Origin: CAVOKN01 sp963696505
GTDB lineage: Bacteria; Pseudomonadota; Gammaproteobacteria; Burkholderiales; Rhodocyclaceae
Length of the DNA: 64,000 nt
NCBI GenBank assembly: GCA_963696505.1
Contig: CAVOKN010000023.1
Coordinates: forward strand, 248,001 to 312,000
Direction: 5' to 3'
The notes under the pieces were generated by a model. It was given only the letters and a program-made list of their open reading frames with translations, had not been told where the DNA came from and ran no database searches. Position 1 is the stretch's first letter; each line of letters starts with the position of its first letter. Below are positions 9,422 to 17,380 of this stretch, in pieces. The position numbers were made by a program, and so were the translations under genes.

Positions 9422-9817
9422 TCACTCGGGCAGCACGGCGGTGCCCTCGATCTCCACCTTCGCGCCGTCCTCGATCAGGCTGCTGACCACCACCACCGAC
9501 ATCGCCGGATAGTGGTAGCCCATGACCTCGCGATAGGCCTCGCCGATCTGCCTCAGGCAGGCGGCATACTCGAGCTTGTCGGTGATGAACCAGGTCAGCC
9601 GGGCGATGTGTTCCGGACCGCCGCCCGCCGCGACCACCACGGCCACCACGTTGCGCAGCGCCTGGCGCACCTGGTCCGCCAGCAGCGGGGCGATGCGGCC
9701 GCTTGCCTCGTCGCGCCCGATCTGGCCGGCGGTGAACACGAAGCGGCCGCGGACCGCCAGGCCGTGGGCGAAGCCGCGGGGCGCCGGCCAGTCCTGCGGC
9801 TGCAGCACTTCGATCAC
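9422..9817 (-). CDS. RidA/YjgF-family protein
   Basis: 131 residues from a GTG start at 9817 that overlaps the stop of the CoA ligase (GTGA). RidA-family trimer-forming protein. Motifs include GRFVFTAGQIGRD, the central PLLADQVRQALRNV, and the terminal VEIEGTAVLPE with the conserved acidic residue. Members hydrolyse enamine or imine intermediates or act in aromatic pathways. Next to 2-aminobenzoyl-CoA genes it may deaminate an enamine or imine formed from the 2-amino-5-oxocyclohexene carboxyl-CoA product; this role is inferred from context only. Translational coupling to the ligase is likely. Confidence 0.87.
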   Translation of the reverse strand: MIEVLQPQDWPAPRGFAHGLAVRGRFVFTAGQIGRDEASGRIAPLLADQVRQALRNVVAVVVAAGGGPEHIARLTWFITDKLEYAACLRQIGEAYREVMGYHYPAMSVVVVSSLIEDGAKVEIEGTAVLPE

Positions 9818-11433
9818 GCTTCTTCCCTTTCCTGGACGCGCAGCCGGAAGCGCTGCAGCTTGCCGGTCTCGGTGCGCGGCAGCGCCGCCGCGAACTCGAT
9901 GACGCGCGGGTATTTGTAGGGCGCGATCCGACTCTTTACCCATTCCTTCAACTCCTCGTCCAGGCCGGCGTCGGGTGTGTCGCCGGCGTGCAGCACGATC
10001 CAGGCCTTGACGATCTGGCCGCGTGCCTCGTCGGGCACGCCCGCGACGCCGCATTCCGCCACCCGCGGGTGGGCGAGCAGGGCCTCCTCTACCTCGGTCC
10101 CGCAGATGTTGTAGCCGGCGGAGACGATCAGTTCGTCGGTGCGCGCCTGGTACCAGTAGTAGCCGTCCTCGTCCATCAGGTAGGCGTCGCCGGTGACATT
10201 CCAGCCGTCATGGACGTAGGCGGCCTGGCGTTCGTCGTCGAGGTAACGGCAGCCGGTCGGCCCGCGCACCGCGAGGCGCCCGACGCGTCCCGGCGGCAGC
10301 GGCTGGCCGGCTTCGTCGAGGATGGCGGCGCGGTAGCCGGGGATCGGCCTGCCGGTGGCGCCGGGACGGATATCGTCGCCCGCGGCGGAGATGAAGATGT
10401 GCAGCATCTCGGTGGAACCGATGCCGTCGATGATCGCAATCCCGGTGGCATCGAGCCAGGCCTGGCGCGTGGCCACCGGCAGCGCCTCGCCTGCCGAGAC
10501 GCACCTGGCGAGCGAGCTGAGGTCGCGGCCTGGCGCCAGCGCGGCCATGCGCCGGTACAGGGCGGGCGCGGTGAACAGGATCGTCGCCCGCTGCTGCTCG
10601 ATGGCGTCGAGCAAGGCTTCGGGAGTGGGCCGCTCGACCAGCACGGCGCTGGCAGCAAAGCGCAGCGGAAACAGCAGCAGGCCGCCGAGGCCGAAGGTGA
10701 AGGCGAGCGGCGGCGAGCCGCAGAAGATGTCGTCGGGACCGGGTTTGAGGATGGAACGGGGAAAGCAGTCGCAGATCGCCAGCACGTCGCGGTGGAAGTG
10801 CATCGTGCCCTTGGGCTGGCCGGTGGTGCCGGAGGTGAAGGCGATCAGGCAGATGTCGTCGGCGGCGGTGGCTACGCCCTCGAAGCGCGGCGGCTTGAGC
10901 CGCAGGCGCGCGTCGAGCCCGTTGTCGTCGTGGAAGTAGAGGACGTGGCCGAGGCTCGCGGCTGCGTCGCGGGCGGCCTCCAGTTCGCCCGCCAGGGTGT
11001 GGTCGCACAGGGCGTGGCTGATCTGCGCCTTGTCGAGGATGTCGGTGAGTTCCTTGGCGCGCAGCAGCGGCATGGTGGTCACGGCGATGCCCCCGGCCTT
11101 GACCACCGCCAGCCAGCATGCGGCGAGCATGGGGGTGTTGGCGCCGCGCAGCAGCACCCGGTTGCCCGGCACCAGGCCCAGATCCTCGGTGAGCACGCGG
11201 GCGATGCGGTCGGTCTGTTCCAGCAGGCGGGCGTAGTTCCAGTCGCCGCGGCTCGAGCGCAGCGCGATGCGGCTGCCGTTGCCGCCGGCCACGGCCTTGT
11301 CGAGCAGTTCCACCGCGCAGTTCAGGCGCTCAGGGTACTGCAGCTGCGGCAGGTCGAAGCGCAGCTCCGGCCACTGGTGGCGCGGCGGCAGGCGCTCGCG
11401 GGCGAAGCGGTCGACGTGTGCGCTGTCGGCCAT
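9814..11433 (-). CDS. abmG: 2-aminobenzoate (anthranilate)-CoA ligase
   Basis: 539-residue AMP-forming acyl-CoA synthetase of the benzoate-CoA ligase type. The AMP-binding signature FTSGTTGQPKGTMHFHRD, the adenylate motif GIGSTEMLHIF, YDE-region WNVTGDAYLMDEDGYYWYQARTDE and the C-terminal catalytic Lys in RTETGKLQRFR are all present. It activates an aromatic acid with ATP and CoA; anthranilate is proposed because the operon starts with the monooxygenase/reductase specific for 2-aminobenzoyl-CoA, as in Azoarcus evansii. Benzoate, salicylate or related acids cannot be excluded. The ATG at 11433 gives MADSAHVDRFARERLPP, matching the family N-terminus. It lies 34 bp downstream of the MarR gene. 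Confidence 0.88.
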   Translation of the reverse strand: MADSAHVDRFARERLPPRHQWPELRFDLPQLQYPERLNCAVELLDKAVAGGNGSRIALRSSRGDWNYARLLEQTDRIARVLTEDLGLVPGNRVLLRGANTPMLAACWLAVVKAGGIAVTTMPLLRAKELTDILDKAQISHALCDHTLAGELEAARDAAASLGHVLYFHDDNGLDARLRLKPPRFEGVATAADDICLIAFTSGTTGQPKGTMHFHRDVLAICDCFPRSILKPGPDDIFCGSPPLAFTFGLGGLLLFPLRFAASAVLVERPTPEALLDAIEQQRATILFTAPALYRRMAALAPGRDLSSLARCVSAGEALPVATRQAWLDATGIAIIDGIGSTEMLHIFISAAGDDIRPGATGRPIPGYRAAILDEAGQPLPPGRVGRLAVRGPTGCRYLDDERQAAYVHDGWNVTGDAYLMDEDGYYWYQARTDELIVSAGYNICGTEVEEALLAHPRVAECGVAGVPDEARGQIVKAWIVLHAGDTPDAGLDEELKEWVKSRIAPYKYPRVIEFAAALPRTETGKLQRFRLRVQEREEA

Positions 11434-11467
11434 GAAAGTCAGAGCCTGGAGGACGGCGCGACGCGCA

Positions 11468-11974
11468 TCAGTCGCCGGTTTCCAGCCGCAGCCGGGCGAC
11501 GTGCTGCTTGAGGCGCGCCAGCAGGGCGTGGAGCTGCTGCTTCTCGGCCTCGTCCAGGCCCTCGAAGAAGCTCATCACCCAGCGTTCGTGCTCGCGCGCC
11601 ATGCCGTCGAACACGCTGCGCCCCTTGTCGGTGAGGCGCACGTTGTAGGCGCGGCGGTCGTGGGGATTGTCCTCGCGCACCACCATGCCTTCGTCGACCA
11701 ACTGGTCGGTGATGCCGGTGACATTGCCGCCGGTGACCATCATGCGCTTCGACAGCTCGCCCATCTTGAGCCCCTCGGGGTGGCGTTCGAGCTGGGCCAT
11801 CAGGTCGAAGCGCGGCAGCGTGGTGTCGAACTCGAGGCGCAGATGGTTGCGGATCACGCCCTCGATCAGGTTGGTGCAGGTCAGCAGCCGCAGCCACAAT
11901 CGCAGCGACTGGTGGTCGGCCTCGGTGGCGCGGGTTTCGTGGTCGGGACTGGCAAGCGGCCGGCCGTGCTTCAT
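11468..11974 (-). CDS. MarR-family transcriptional regulator
   Basis: 168 residues. A winged helix-turn-helix of MarR type is visible: TTLPRFDLMAQLERHPEGLKMGELSK, MMVTGGNVTGITDQL as recognition helix, and the wing DNPHDRRAYNVRLTDKGR. Its ATG overlaps the stop of the SDR gene (ATGA, 11971-11974), so it is co-translated inside the catabolic operon. MarR repressors in CoA-dependent aromatic pathways typically respond to the aryl-CoA intermediate; here 2-aminobenzoyl-CoA would be the natural ligand (inference). Its operator may be the TTGA-N4-TCAA repeat just upstream of the first gene. Confidence 0.92.
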   Translation of the reverse strand: MKHGRPLASPDHETRATEADHQSLRLWLRLLTCTNLIEGVIRNHLRLEFDTTLPRFDLMAQLERHPEGLKMGELSKRMMVTGGNVTGITDQLVDEGMVVREDNPHDRRAYNVRLTDKGRSVFDGMAREHERWVMSFFEGLDEAEKQQLHALLARLKQHVARLRLETGD

Positions 11975-12771
11975 GTCATCACCTCTCCGCCGGCCACCGC
12001 GATCGCCTGGCCGGTGATCGACTCGGACCCGGGCAGGCACAGCCAGGCCACGGTGTTGGCCACCTCCTCGGGCTGGATCAGGCGGTGCTGGGGATTGAAG
12101 CGCGTCAGCGCGGCGCGCGCCTCTGACTCGCTGCGGCCGGTGCGCGCCACGATGTTGCGCACGGTGCGGCTGACCAGATCCGTTTCCGTGTAGCCCGGAC
12201 ACACCGCGTTGACCGTGATGTTGCGCTCCGCCAGTTCGATCGCCAGCGCCCGGGTCAGGCCGACGACGCCGTGCTTGGAGGCGCAGTAGGCGGCGACGTA
12301 GGGGTAGCCGGTCAGACCCGCGGTGCTGGCGATGTTGATCACCCGGCCGAAGCCCTGGTGCAGCATGTCCGGCAGCGCGGCGTAGGTGCACAGGAAGGTG
12401 CCGGTCAGATTCACCGCCAGCATGCGCTGCCACAGCGCTTCGTCGGTCTTGAGGAAGGGCGCGCTCTCGGTCTGGCCGGCGTTGTTCACCAGGATCGACA
12501 CCTCGCCGAAGTTCGCCCGGGCGCGGTTGAAGGCCTCGGTCACCGACTCCTTCTCGCTGACTTCCGCGGTGAAAGACTGGACCCGCCCCAGGCTGGAGAG
12601 TTTGCGCGTCTGCTGCTGCAGGTTGGCGAGGCTGCGCCCGACCAGGCTGACCTGGGCGCCGGCGCCTATCAGTCGGTGGGCGATGGCGGCGCCGATGCCG
12701 CGGCCGCCGCCGGTCACCACGGCGTGGAGTCCGGCCAGGGGTGCGTCCTTGGTCTTCGTGTGAGTGCTCAT
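11971..12771 (-). CDS. Short-chain dehydrogenase/reductase
   Basis: 266-residue classical SDR. It shows the cofactor motif VVTGGGRGIGAAIA, NNAG (ILVNNAGQ), the catalytic Tyr-Lys pair in YVAAYCASKHG with Ser in NIASTAG, and GYTETD after the active site. These enzymes oxidise hydroxyl or reduce keto groups with NAD(P). In this operon it probably acts as a 3-hydroxyacyl-CoA dehydrogenase on a CoA-bound alicyclic intermediate (inference). The start ATG overlaps the stop of the upstream monooxygenase gene (ATGA at 12768-12771). The Arg residue after the TGGG motif would suit NADP, but the preference is not certain. Confidence 0.9.
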   Translation of the reverse strand: MSTHTKTKDAPLAGLHAVVTGGGRGIGAAIAHRLIGAGAQVSLVGRSLANLQQQTRKLSSLGRVQSFTAEVSEKESVTEAFNRARANFGEVSILVNNAGQTESAPFLKTDEALWQRMLAVNLTGTFLCTYAALPDMLHQGFGRVINIASTAGLTGYPYVAAYCASKHGVVGLTRALAIELAERNITVNAVCPGYTETDLVSRTVRNIVARTGRSESEARAALTRFNPQHRLIQPEEVANTVAWLCLPGSESITGQAIAVAGGEVMT

Positions 12772-15062
12772 GATGGGCGGTGCTCGGTGGTAAGAATCTG
12801 GCGATCGAACTGCGGGCGCGCGGCGCGGTAAGACGGCGGCCAGGGCTGCGCGGCGTAGCCCAGTGTCGCTGCGGCGCGCAGGGTCCACGCCGGGTCCGCG
12901 AGGTGCGGCCGGCCCAGCGCGCACAGGTCGGCGCGGCCGGCGGCGACGATGCTGTTCACCTGGTCGGGCTCGGTGATGCTGCCCACCGTCATGGTCGGAA
13001 CGCCCAGTTCGTTGCGGATGCGGTCGGCGAACGGGGTCTGGTACATGCGGCCGTAGCGTGGCTGCGAGGCGGGCGTGGTGTTGCCCGAGGACACGTCGAT
13101 CAGGTCGGCGCCGGCCGCCACCAGCAGCCGGGCGATCTCCACGGCCTCGTCGTCGGTATTGCCGCCGGGCGCCCAGTCGTGGGCCGACAGGCGCACCGCC
13201 AGCGGCCGCTGGGCCGGCCACACGGCGCGCAGCGCGCGCAGCACCTCGAGCGGATAGCGGCAGCGGTTCTCGATGCCGCTGCCATAGTCGTCGGCGCGCC
13301 GGTTGGTGAGCGGCGAGAGGAAGCTCGCCAGCAGGTAGCCGTGGGCGCAATGCAGTTCCAGCAGGTCGAAGCCGGAATCTGCGCCGCGCCGCGCCGCCGC
13401 GACGAACTGTTCGCGTACCCGGTCCATGTCGTCGCGGGTCATGGCGCGGGGCGTCTGAAAGCCCGCAGCGTAAGGCAGGTCGGACGCCGCCAGCAGTGGC
13501 CAGGCGCCGCTCTCCAGCGGCTGACTTTCGCCCTCGAAGGGGATGCGGGTCGCGCCCTTGGGGCCGGCATGGCCCAGTTGCAGGCCGATGGCCGCGCCAC
13601 TGCTGGCATGCACGAAATCGACGATGCGCTTCCACCCCCGCGCCTGGGCCTCGTTCCACAGCCCCGCGCAGGCCGGGGTGATGCGCGCCTCGGGCGCAAC
13701 GCAGCTCATCTCGGTGAATACCAGCCCGGCGCCGCCCAGCGCCCGGGCACCGAGGTGGGCCAGATGAAAGTCCCCCGGCACGCCGTCGGTGCAGGCGTAC
13801 ATCGCCATCGGCGAGACGACGACGCGGTTGGCGAGCGTGAGACCGCGCAGCCGCAAGGGCGTGAACATCGGCGGCGGTGTGCCCTCGGCGCCGCAGCGGC
13901 GGGCGAACCAGGCGTCGAATCGATCCGCGTAGGCTGGGTCGCGGCGGCGCAGTTCGCCGTGTCCCAGACGCTGACTTCCGGTGAGCAGCGACTCGGCGAA
14001 CTGGGGCGGCGCAAGCCGCGCGTAGCGCGCCACGTTCTCGAACCACTCCATGCGGTTGCGCGCGGCATTGCGCAGGCGCAGCGCGTCGGCCTCGCGCTGC
14101 GCCTGGTAGCGCGCCAGCGCGTCCGGGATCGCGGCGCCCGGCGACAGCTCGCGGGCCAGAACGATGGCATCGTCGAGGGCGAGCCGGGTGCCCGAGCCGA
14201 TGGAGAAATGGGCGGTGCGCGCCGCGTCGCCCATCAGCACCAGGTTGCCGCGGTACCAGCGTTCGCAGCTCAACAGGCGGAAGTTGAGCCAGGCCGAGCC
14301 GCGCTCCTCCAGCGGATTCGTCATCAGCCGCTCGCCGTCGAGGATGGGCGCGAACAGGCGCTCGCAGAGGGCCAGCGAGTCGGCCGCGGACGCCCGGTCG
14401 AGGCCCGCCGCGCGCCAGGTTTCCTCCCGCGTCTCGACGATGAAGGTGCTGGCGTCGGGTGCGTAGGGGTAGGCGTGGAGCTGGAACCAGCCCCAGGGCG
14501 TTTCCTCGAAAGCGAAGGTGAAGGCGGGCAGCGGCCGCCGCGCGCCCAGCCACAGGTAACGGTTGCGCCGCAGTTCGGTGGTCGGCCGGAAGTCGGTGGC
14601 GTGGCGCTCGCGGGTGCGCGAATGCACGCCGTCCGCCGCCACCACCAGGTTGCAGCCGGCGCAGTCGGCCTCGTCGGCGGCATGCTCGAAGGCGAGCTTC
14701 ACGCCGAGCTGCGCCGCGCGCTGCTGGAGAATCGCCAAGAGCCGCTGGCGGCCGATGCCGGCGAAGCCGTGGCCACCGCTGCGCGTCAGCGTGCCCTTGA
14801 AGTGGATGTCGATGCGGTCCCAGCGCCGGAGGCTGGCGGCGATGGCGGCGTGGGAGGCGGCGTCGGCCTCGGCCAGCCCGGCCAGCGCGGCGTCGGAGAA
14901 CACCACACCCCAGCCGAAGGTCGCGTCGGCGCGGTTTTGCTCGAACACGGTGATCTCGTGCCGCGCATCGGCCGCTTTCATCAGGATCGCGAAGTAAAGC
15001 CCGGCCGGCCCGCCACCGATGCAGGCGATCCTGAGGCCCTGGCCTGGCGCTGCGCGCTCCAT
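12768..15062 (-). CDS. abmA: 2-aminobenzoyl-CoA monooxygenase/reductase
   Basis: 764 residues, two enzymes in one chain. Residues 1-380 are a salicylate-hydroxylase-like FAD monooxygenase: CIGGGPAGLYFAILMK (FAD dinucleotide fold), FGWGVVFSD, and VLMGDAARTAHFSIGSG (GD motif). From about 395 an Old Yellow Enzyme-type FMN barrel follows, with MFTPLRLRGLTLANRVVVSP, LQLGHAGPKG and DLLELHCAHGYL. This fusion is known from Azoarcus evansii, where it hydroxylates and then reduces the ring of 2-aminobenzoyl-CoA using O2 and NADH. The related salicylyl-CoA 5-hydroxylase fusion is the alternative. The ATG at 15062 is preferred; an ATG at 15119 would place the A/T-rich operator-like repeat inside the gene. 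First gene of the operon. Confidence 0.88.
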   Translation of the reverse strand: MERAAPGQGLRIACIGGGPAGLYFAILMKAADARHEITVFEQNRADATFGWGVVFSDAALAGLAEADAASHAAIAASLRRWDRIDIHFKGTLTRSGGHGFAGIGRQRLLAILQQRAAQLGVKLAFEHAADEADCAGCNLVVAADGVHSRTRERHATDFRPTTELRRNRYLWLGARRPLPAFTFAFEETPWGWFQLHAYPYAPDASTFIVETREETWRAAGLDRASAADSLALCERLFAPILDGERLMTNPLEERGSAWLNFRLLSCERWYRGNLVLMGDAARTAHFSIGSGTRLALDDAIVLARELSPGAAIPDALARYQAQREADALRLRNAARNRMEWFENVARYARLAPPQFAESLLTGSQRLGHGELRRRDPAYADRFDAWFARRCGAEGTPPPMFTPLRLRGLTLANRVVVSPMAMYACTDGVPGDFHLAHLGARALGGAGLVFTEMSCVAPEARITPACAGLWNEAQARGWKRIVDFVHASSGAAIGLQLGHAGPKGATRIPFEGESQPLESGAWPLLAASDLPYAAGFQTPRAMTRDDMDRVREQFVAAARRGADSGFDLLELHCAHGYLLASFLSPLTNRRADDYGSGIENRCRYPLEVLRALRAVWPAQRPLAVRLSAHDWAPGGNTDDEAVEIARLLVAAGADLIDVSSGNTTPASQPRYGRMYQTPFADRIRNELGVPTMTVGSITEPDQVNSIVAAGRADLCALGRPHLADPAWTLRAAATLGYAAQPWPPSYRAARPQFDRQILTTEHRPS

Positions 15063-15085
15063 GGCGTCGATGGTAGCACCCTGGG

Positions 15086-15106
15086 AATATTGAAATATCA
15101 AAATAC
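15086..15106. promoter_or_regulatory. A/T-rich inverted repeat upstream of abmA, candidate operator
   Basis: In an otherwise GC-rich segment, TTGAAATATCAA (15090-15101) forms an inverted repeat TTGA-N4-TCAA starting 28 bp before the abmA start. It fits the size of a MarR-type operator and lies between abmA and the divergent response regulator. A MarR gene is in the operon. Direct proof is lacking. Confidence 0.4.
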
Positions 15107-15201
15107 GGGTTTTCCGCAATCCCCGTTAAGCAGCGCTTAAGCGCCGCCGGCGAGCATTGGCCTGCCGCGGCCTTCGCGGGGCTCTCGCGTACCATCGCAC
15201 C

Positions 15202-15873
15202 ATGCGCATCCTCATCGTTGAAGACGACTCGCTGCTCGGCGACGGCATACAGGCCGGCCTGCGCCAGGCCGGCTTCGCCGCCGACTGGGTGCGCGACGGC
15301 ATGGCCGCCGACATAGCGCTGACGGCGGAGCGTTTTGCCGCGGTGGTGCTCGATCTGGGGCTGCCGCGGCTGTCCGGGCTGGAACTTCTGCGCCGGCTGC
15401 GCGCCGCGGGCAACGCCGTGCCGGTGCTGATACTGACGGCGCGCGACGCGGTGGCCGACCGGGTGGCGGGGCTCGACGCCGGCGGCGACGATTACGTCGT
15501 CAAGCCCTTCGATCTCGACGAGCTGGCGGCGCGGCTGCGCGCACTGGTGCGCCGTGCCCACGGCCAGGCGGCGGCGACGCTGCGGGTCGGCGAACTCGAA
15601 CTGGACCCGGCGGCCCATGCCGTGCGCTTCGCCGGGCGGCCGGTGGAGCTTTCGGCGCGCGAGTTCGCCGTGCTGCAGGCACTGACTCTCAACGCCGGCC
15701 GAGTGCTGTCGCGCGAGCAGCTCGAACAGGCGCTCTACGGCTGGGGCGAGGAGGTGGAGAGCAACGCCATCGAGGTGCACATTCACCACCTGCGGCGCAA
15801 GCTGCGCGCCGAGCTGATCCGCACCGTGCGCGGCGTTGGCTACACCCTGCCGCGGCCGGGAGCGGGTGCATGA
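15202..15873 (+). CDS. OmpR/PhoB-family response regulator (QseB/PmrA-like)
   Basis: 223 residues. The receiver domain starts MRILIVEDDSLLGDGI; the phosphoacceptor Asp is in VVLDLGLPRLSG, with the conserved Thr in LILTARD and Lys in VVKPFDLDE. A C-terminal winged helix follows (ELSAREFAVLQALTLNAGRVLS, ending HIHHLRRKLRAELIRTVRGVGYTL). It overlaps the sensor kinase gene by 4 bp (ATGA), so the two are a cognate pair. The regulon is unknown; the divergent abm operon is a possible but unsupported target. Confidence 0.93.
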   Translation: MRILIVEDDSLLGDGIQAGLRQAGFAADWVRDGMAADIALTAERFAAVVLDLGLPRLSGLELLRRLRAAGNAVPVLILTARDAVADRVAGLDAGGDDYVVKPFDLDELAARLRALVRRAHGQAAATLRVGELELDPAAHAVRFAGRPVELSAREFAVLQALTLNAGRVLSREQLEQALYGWGEEVESNAIEVHIHHLRRKLRAELIRTVRGVGYTLPRPGAGA

Positions 15874-17303
15874 GGCGCCAGCCCTCGCTGCGCGCGCGCC
15901 TGCTGGCCCTGCTGCTGGCGGCGGTGGCCGCCGCCTGGGTGGTGGTGGTGGCCTTCAGCTACCGCGACGCGCGCCACGAGCTCGGCGAAATGCTCGACGC
16001 CCACCTCGCCCAGTCGGCGGCGCTGCTGATGGCGCAGACCGGCCACGAGCTGCTCGCCGAGGCGTCGCGGGGCGAACGCCGGCGCAAGCACGACGACGAC
16101 GAGGACAACCGCGACGACGATCGCCACGACCATGAGGACGACGATGGTGGCCCCAAGGTGGACATCGTCGCGCCGGCGCACCGCTACGAGCGACGCGTCG
16201 CCTTTCAGATCTGGGAGGGCGGCGACGTGCTGCGGCTGCGTTCGGCAAGCGCGCCGGCGTCCCGCCTCGCGCCGCACGACGAGGGCTTCAGCGACGTGCT
16301 GGTCGAGGGCCGGCCGTGGCGCGTGTTCAGCCGCCGCGATGCCGACCACGGTCTGGTGGTGCAGGTGGGCGAGCTGCGCGAGCTGCGCGACGAATTGGCG
16401 GGCCGCATCGCCAGCCATCTGCTGGCGCCGCTGCTGGTCGCCCTGCCGGCGCTGGCGCTGCTGATCTGGTTCGCCGTCGGCCGCGGGCTGACTCCCCTGT
16501 CGCGGCTGAACGAGCAGCTGGCGCAGCGCGCCCCCGACTACCTGGAACCGGTGCCGGCCGAGGGGGCGCCGCGCGAGCTGCGGCCCCTGATCGACACCCT
16601 CAACCGGCTGCTGGAGCGTGTGCGCGCGGCGCTGGACAACGAGCGGCGCTTCACCGCCGACGCCGCCCACGAGTTGCGCACCCCGCTCGCGGCACTGCGC
16701 ACCCAGGCGCAGGTGGCGCTGGCGGCCGAGGATGCCGGCACCCGTCGCCACGCCCTGGAGCAGGTGCTTGCCGGCGGCGAGCGCGCGACGCGGCTGGTGG
16801 AACAGTTGCTGACGCTCGCGCGCCTCGACCCCGAGTCCGCGGCGCGGCACCACGTCCGGCTGTCGCTGCGGCCGCTGGCCGCCCAGGCGGTGGCCGACGC
16901 CACGCCGCGGGCGCTGGCCAAGGACATCGATCTCGGCCTCGCGGAGGGACCCGAGGCGGAAGTCCGCGGCGACCCGGATCTGCTCGCCCTGCTGCTGCGC
17001 AATCTGGTGGACAACGCGGTGCGCTACACCCAGCGCGGCGGCGAGGTGAGCGTCGCGCTGGCGCGCCAGGCCGGCGGCGTGGAACTGAGCGTCAGCGACA
17101 ACGGCCCGGGTATTGCCCGCGAAGAGCGCGACAAGGTCGGGCAGCGCTTCTACCGTGTGCTCGGCAGCGGCGAGTCCGGCAGCGGCCTGGGCCTGTCCAT
17201 CGTGCAGCGCGTCTGCGAGCGGCACGGCACCCGACTCGTCCTGGCCGAAGGGCCGGACGGGCGCGGCCTGAGGGCGAGCGTGCTGCTGGCGGCGGCCGCC
17301 TGA
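15870..17303 (+). CDS. Sensor histidine kinase with Asp/His-rich periplasmic stretch
   Basis: 477-residue membrane kinase of the QseC/PmrB type. TM1 lies at about residues 10-29 and TM2 at about 186-206. The periplasmic domain between them contains an extraordinary run of Asp, His and Arg at residues 73-92 (nt ~16086-16145). HAMP follows, then the H-box FTADAAHELRTPLA, N-box NLVDNAVRYT, and G-boxes DNGPGIARE and GSGLGLSIVQ, so the kinase core is complete. The acidic/His segment suggests binding of metal cations as the sensed signal (inference). Transcribed with the upstream regulator. A low-complexity insertion without function is the alternative. Confidence 0.92.
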   Translation: MRRQPSLRARLLALLLAAVAAAWVVVVAFSYRDARHELGEMLDAHLAQSAALLMAQTGHELLAEASRGERRRKHDDDEDNRDDDRHDHEDDDGGPKVDIVAPAHRYERRVAFQIWEGGDVLRLRSASAPASRLAPHDEGFSDVLVEGRPWRVFSRRDADHGLVVQVGELRELRDELAGRIASHLLAPLLVALPALALLIWFAVGRGLTPLSRLNEQLAQRAPDYLEPVPAEGAPRELRPLIDTLNRLLERVRAALDNERRFTADAAHELRTPLAALRTQAQVALAAEDAGTRRHALEQVLAGGERATRLVEQLLTLARLDPESAARHHVRLSLRPLAAQAVADATPRALAKDIDLGLAEGPEAEVRGDPDLLALLLRNLVDNAVRYTQRGGEVSVALARQAGGVELSVSDNGPGIAREERDKVGQRFYRVLGSGESGSGLGLSIVQRVCERHGTRLVLAEGPDGRGLRASVLLAAAA

Positions 17304-17380
17304 GGCGGCACATCACTCTATAATCCGCCGTCGCGCCGCCTCCCGGCGCGGCCCCCAACCGCAGCGACGAGGATACCTAC

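Noticed and set aside
12780..15140. 786-codon plus-strand open frame opposite the monooxygenase/reductase
   Set aside because: Exactly antisense to a well-supported two-domain flavoenzyme; no recognisable motif.
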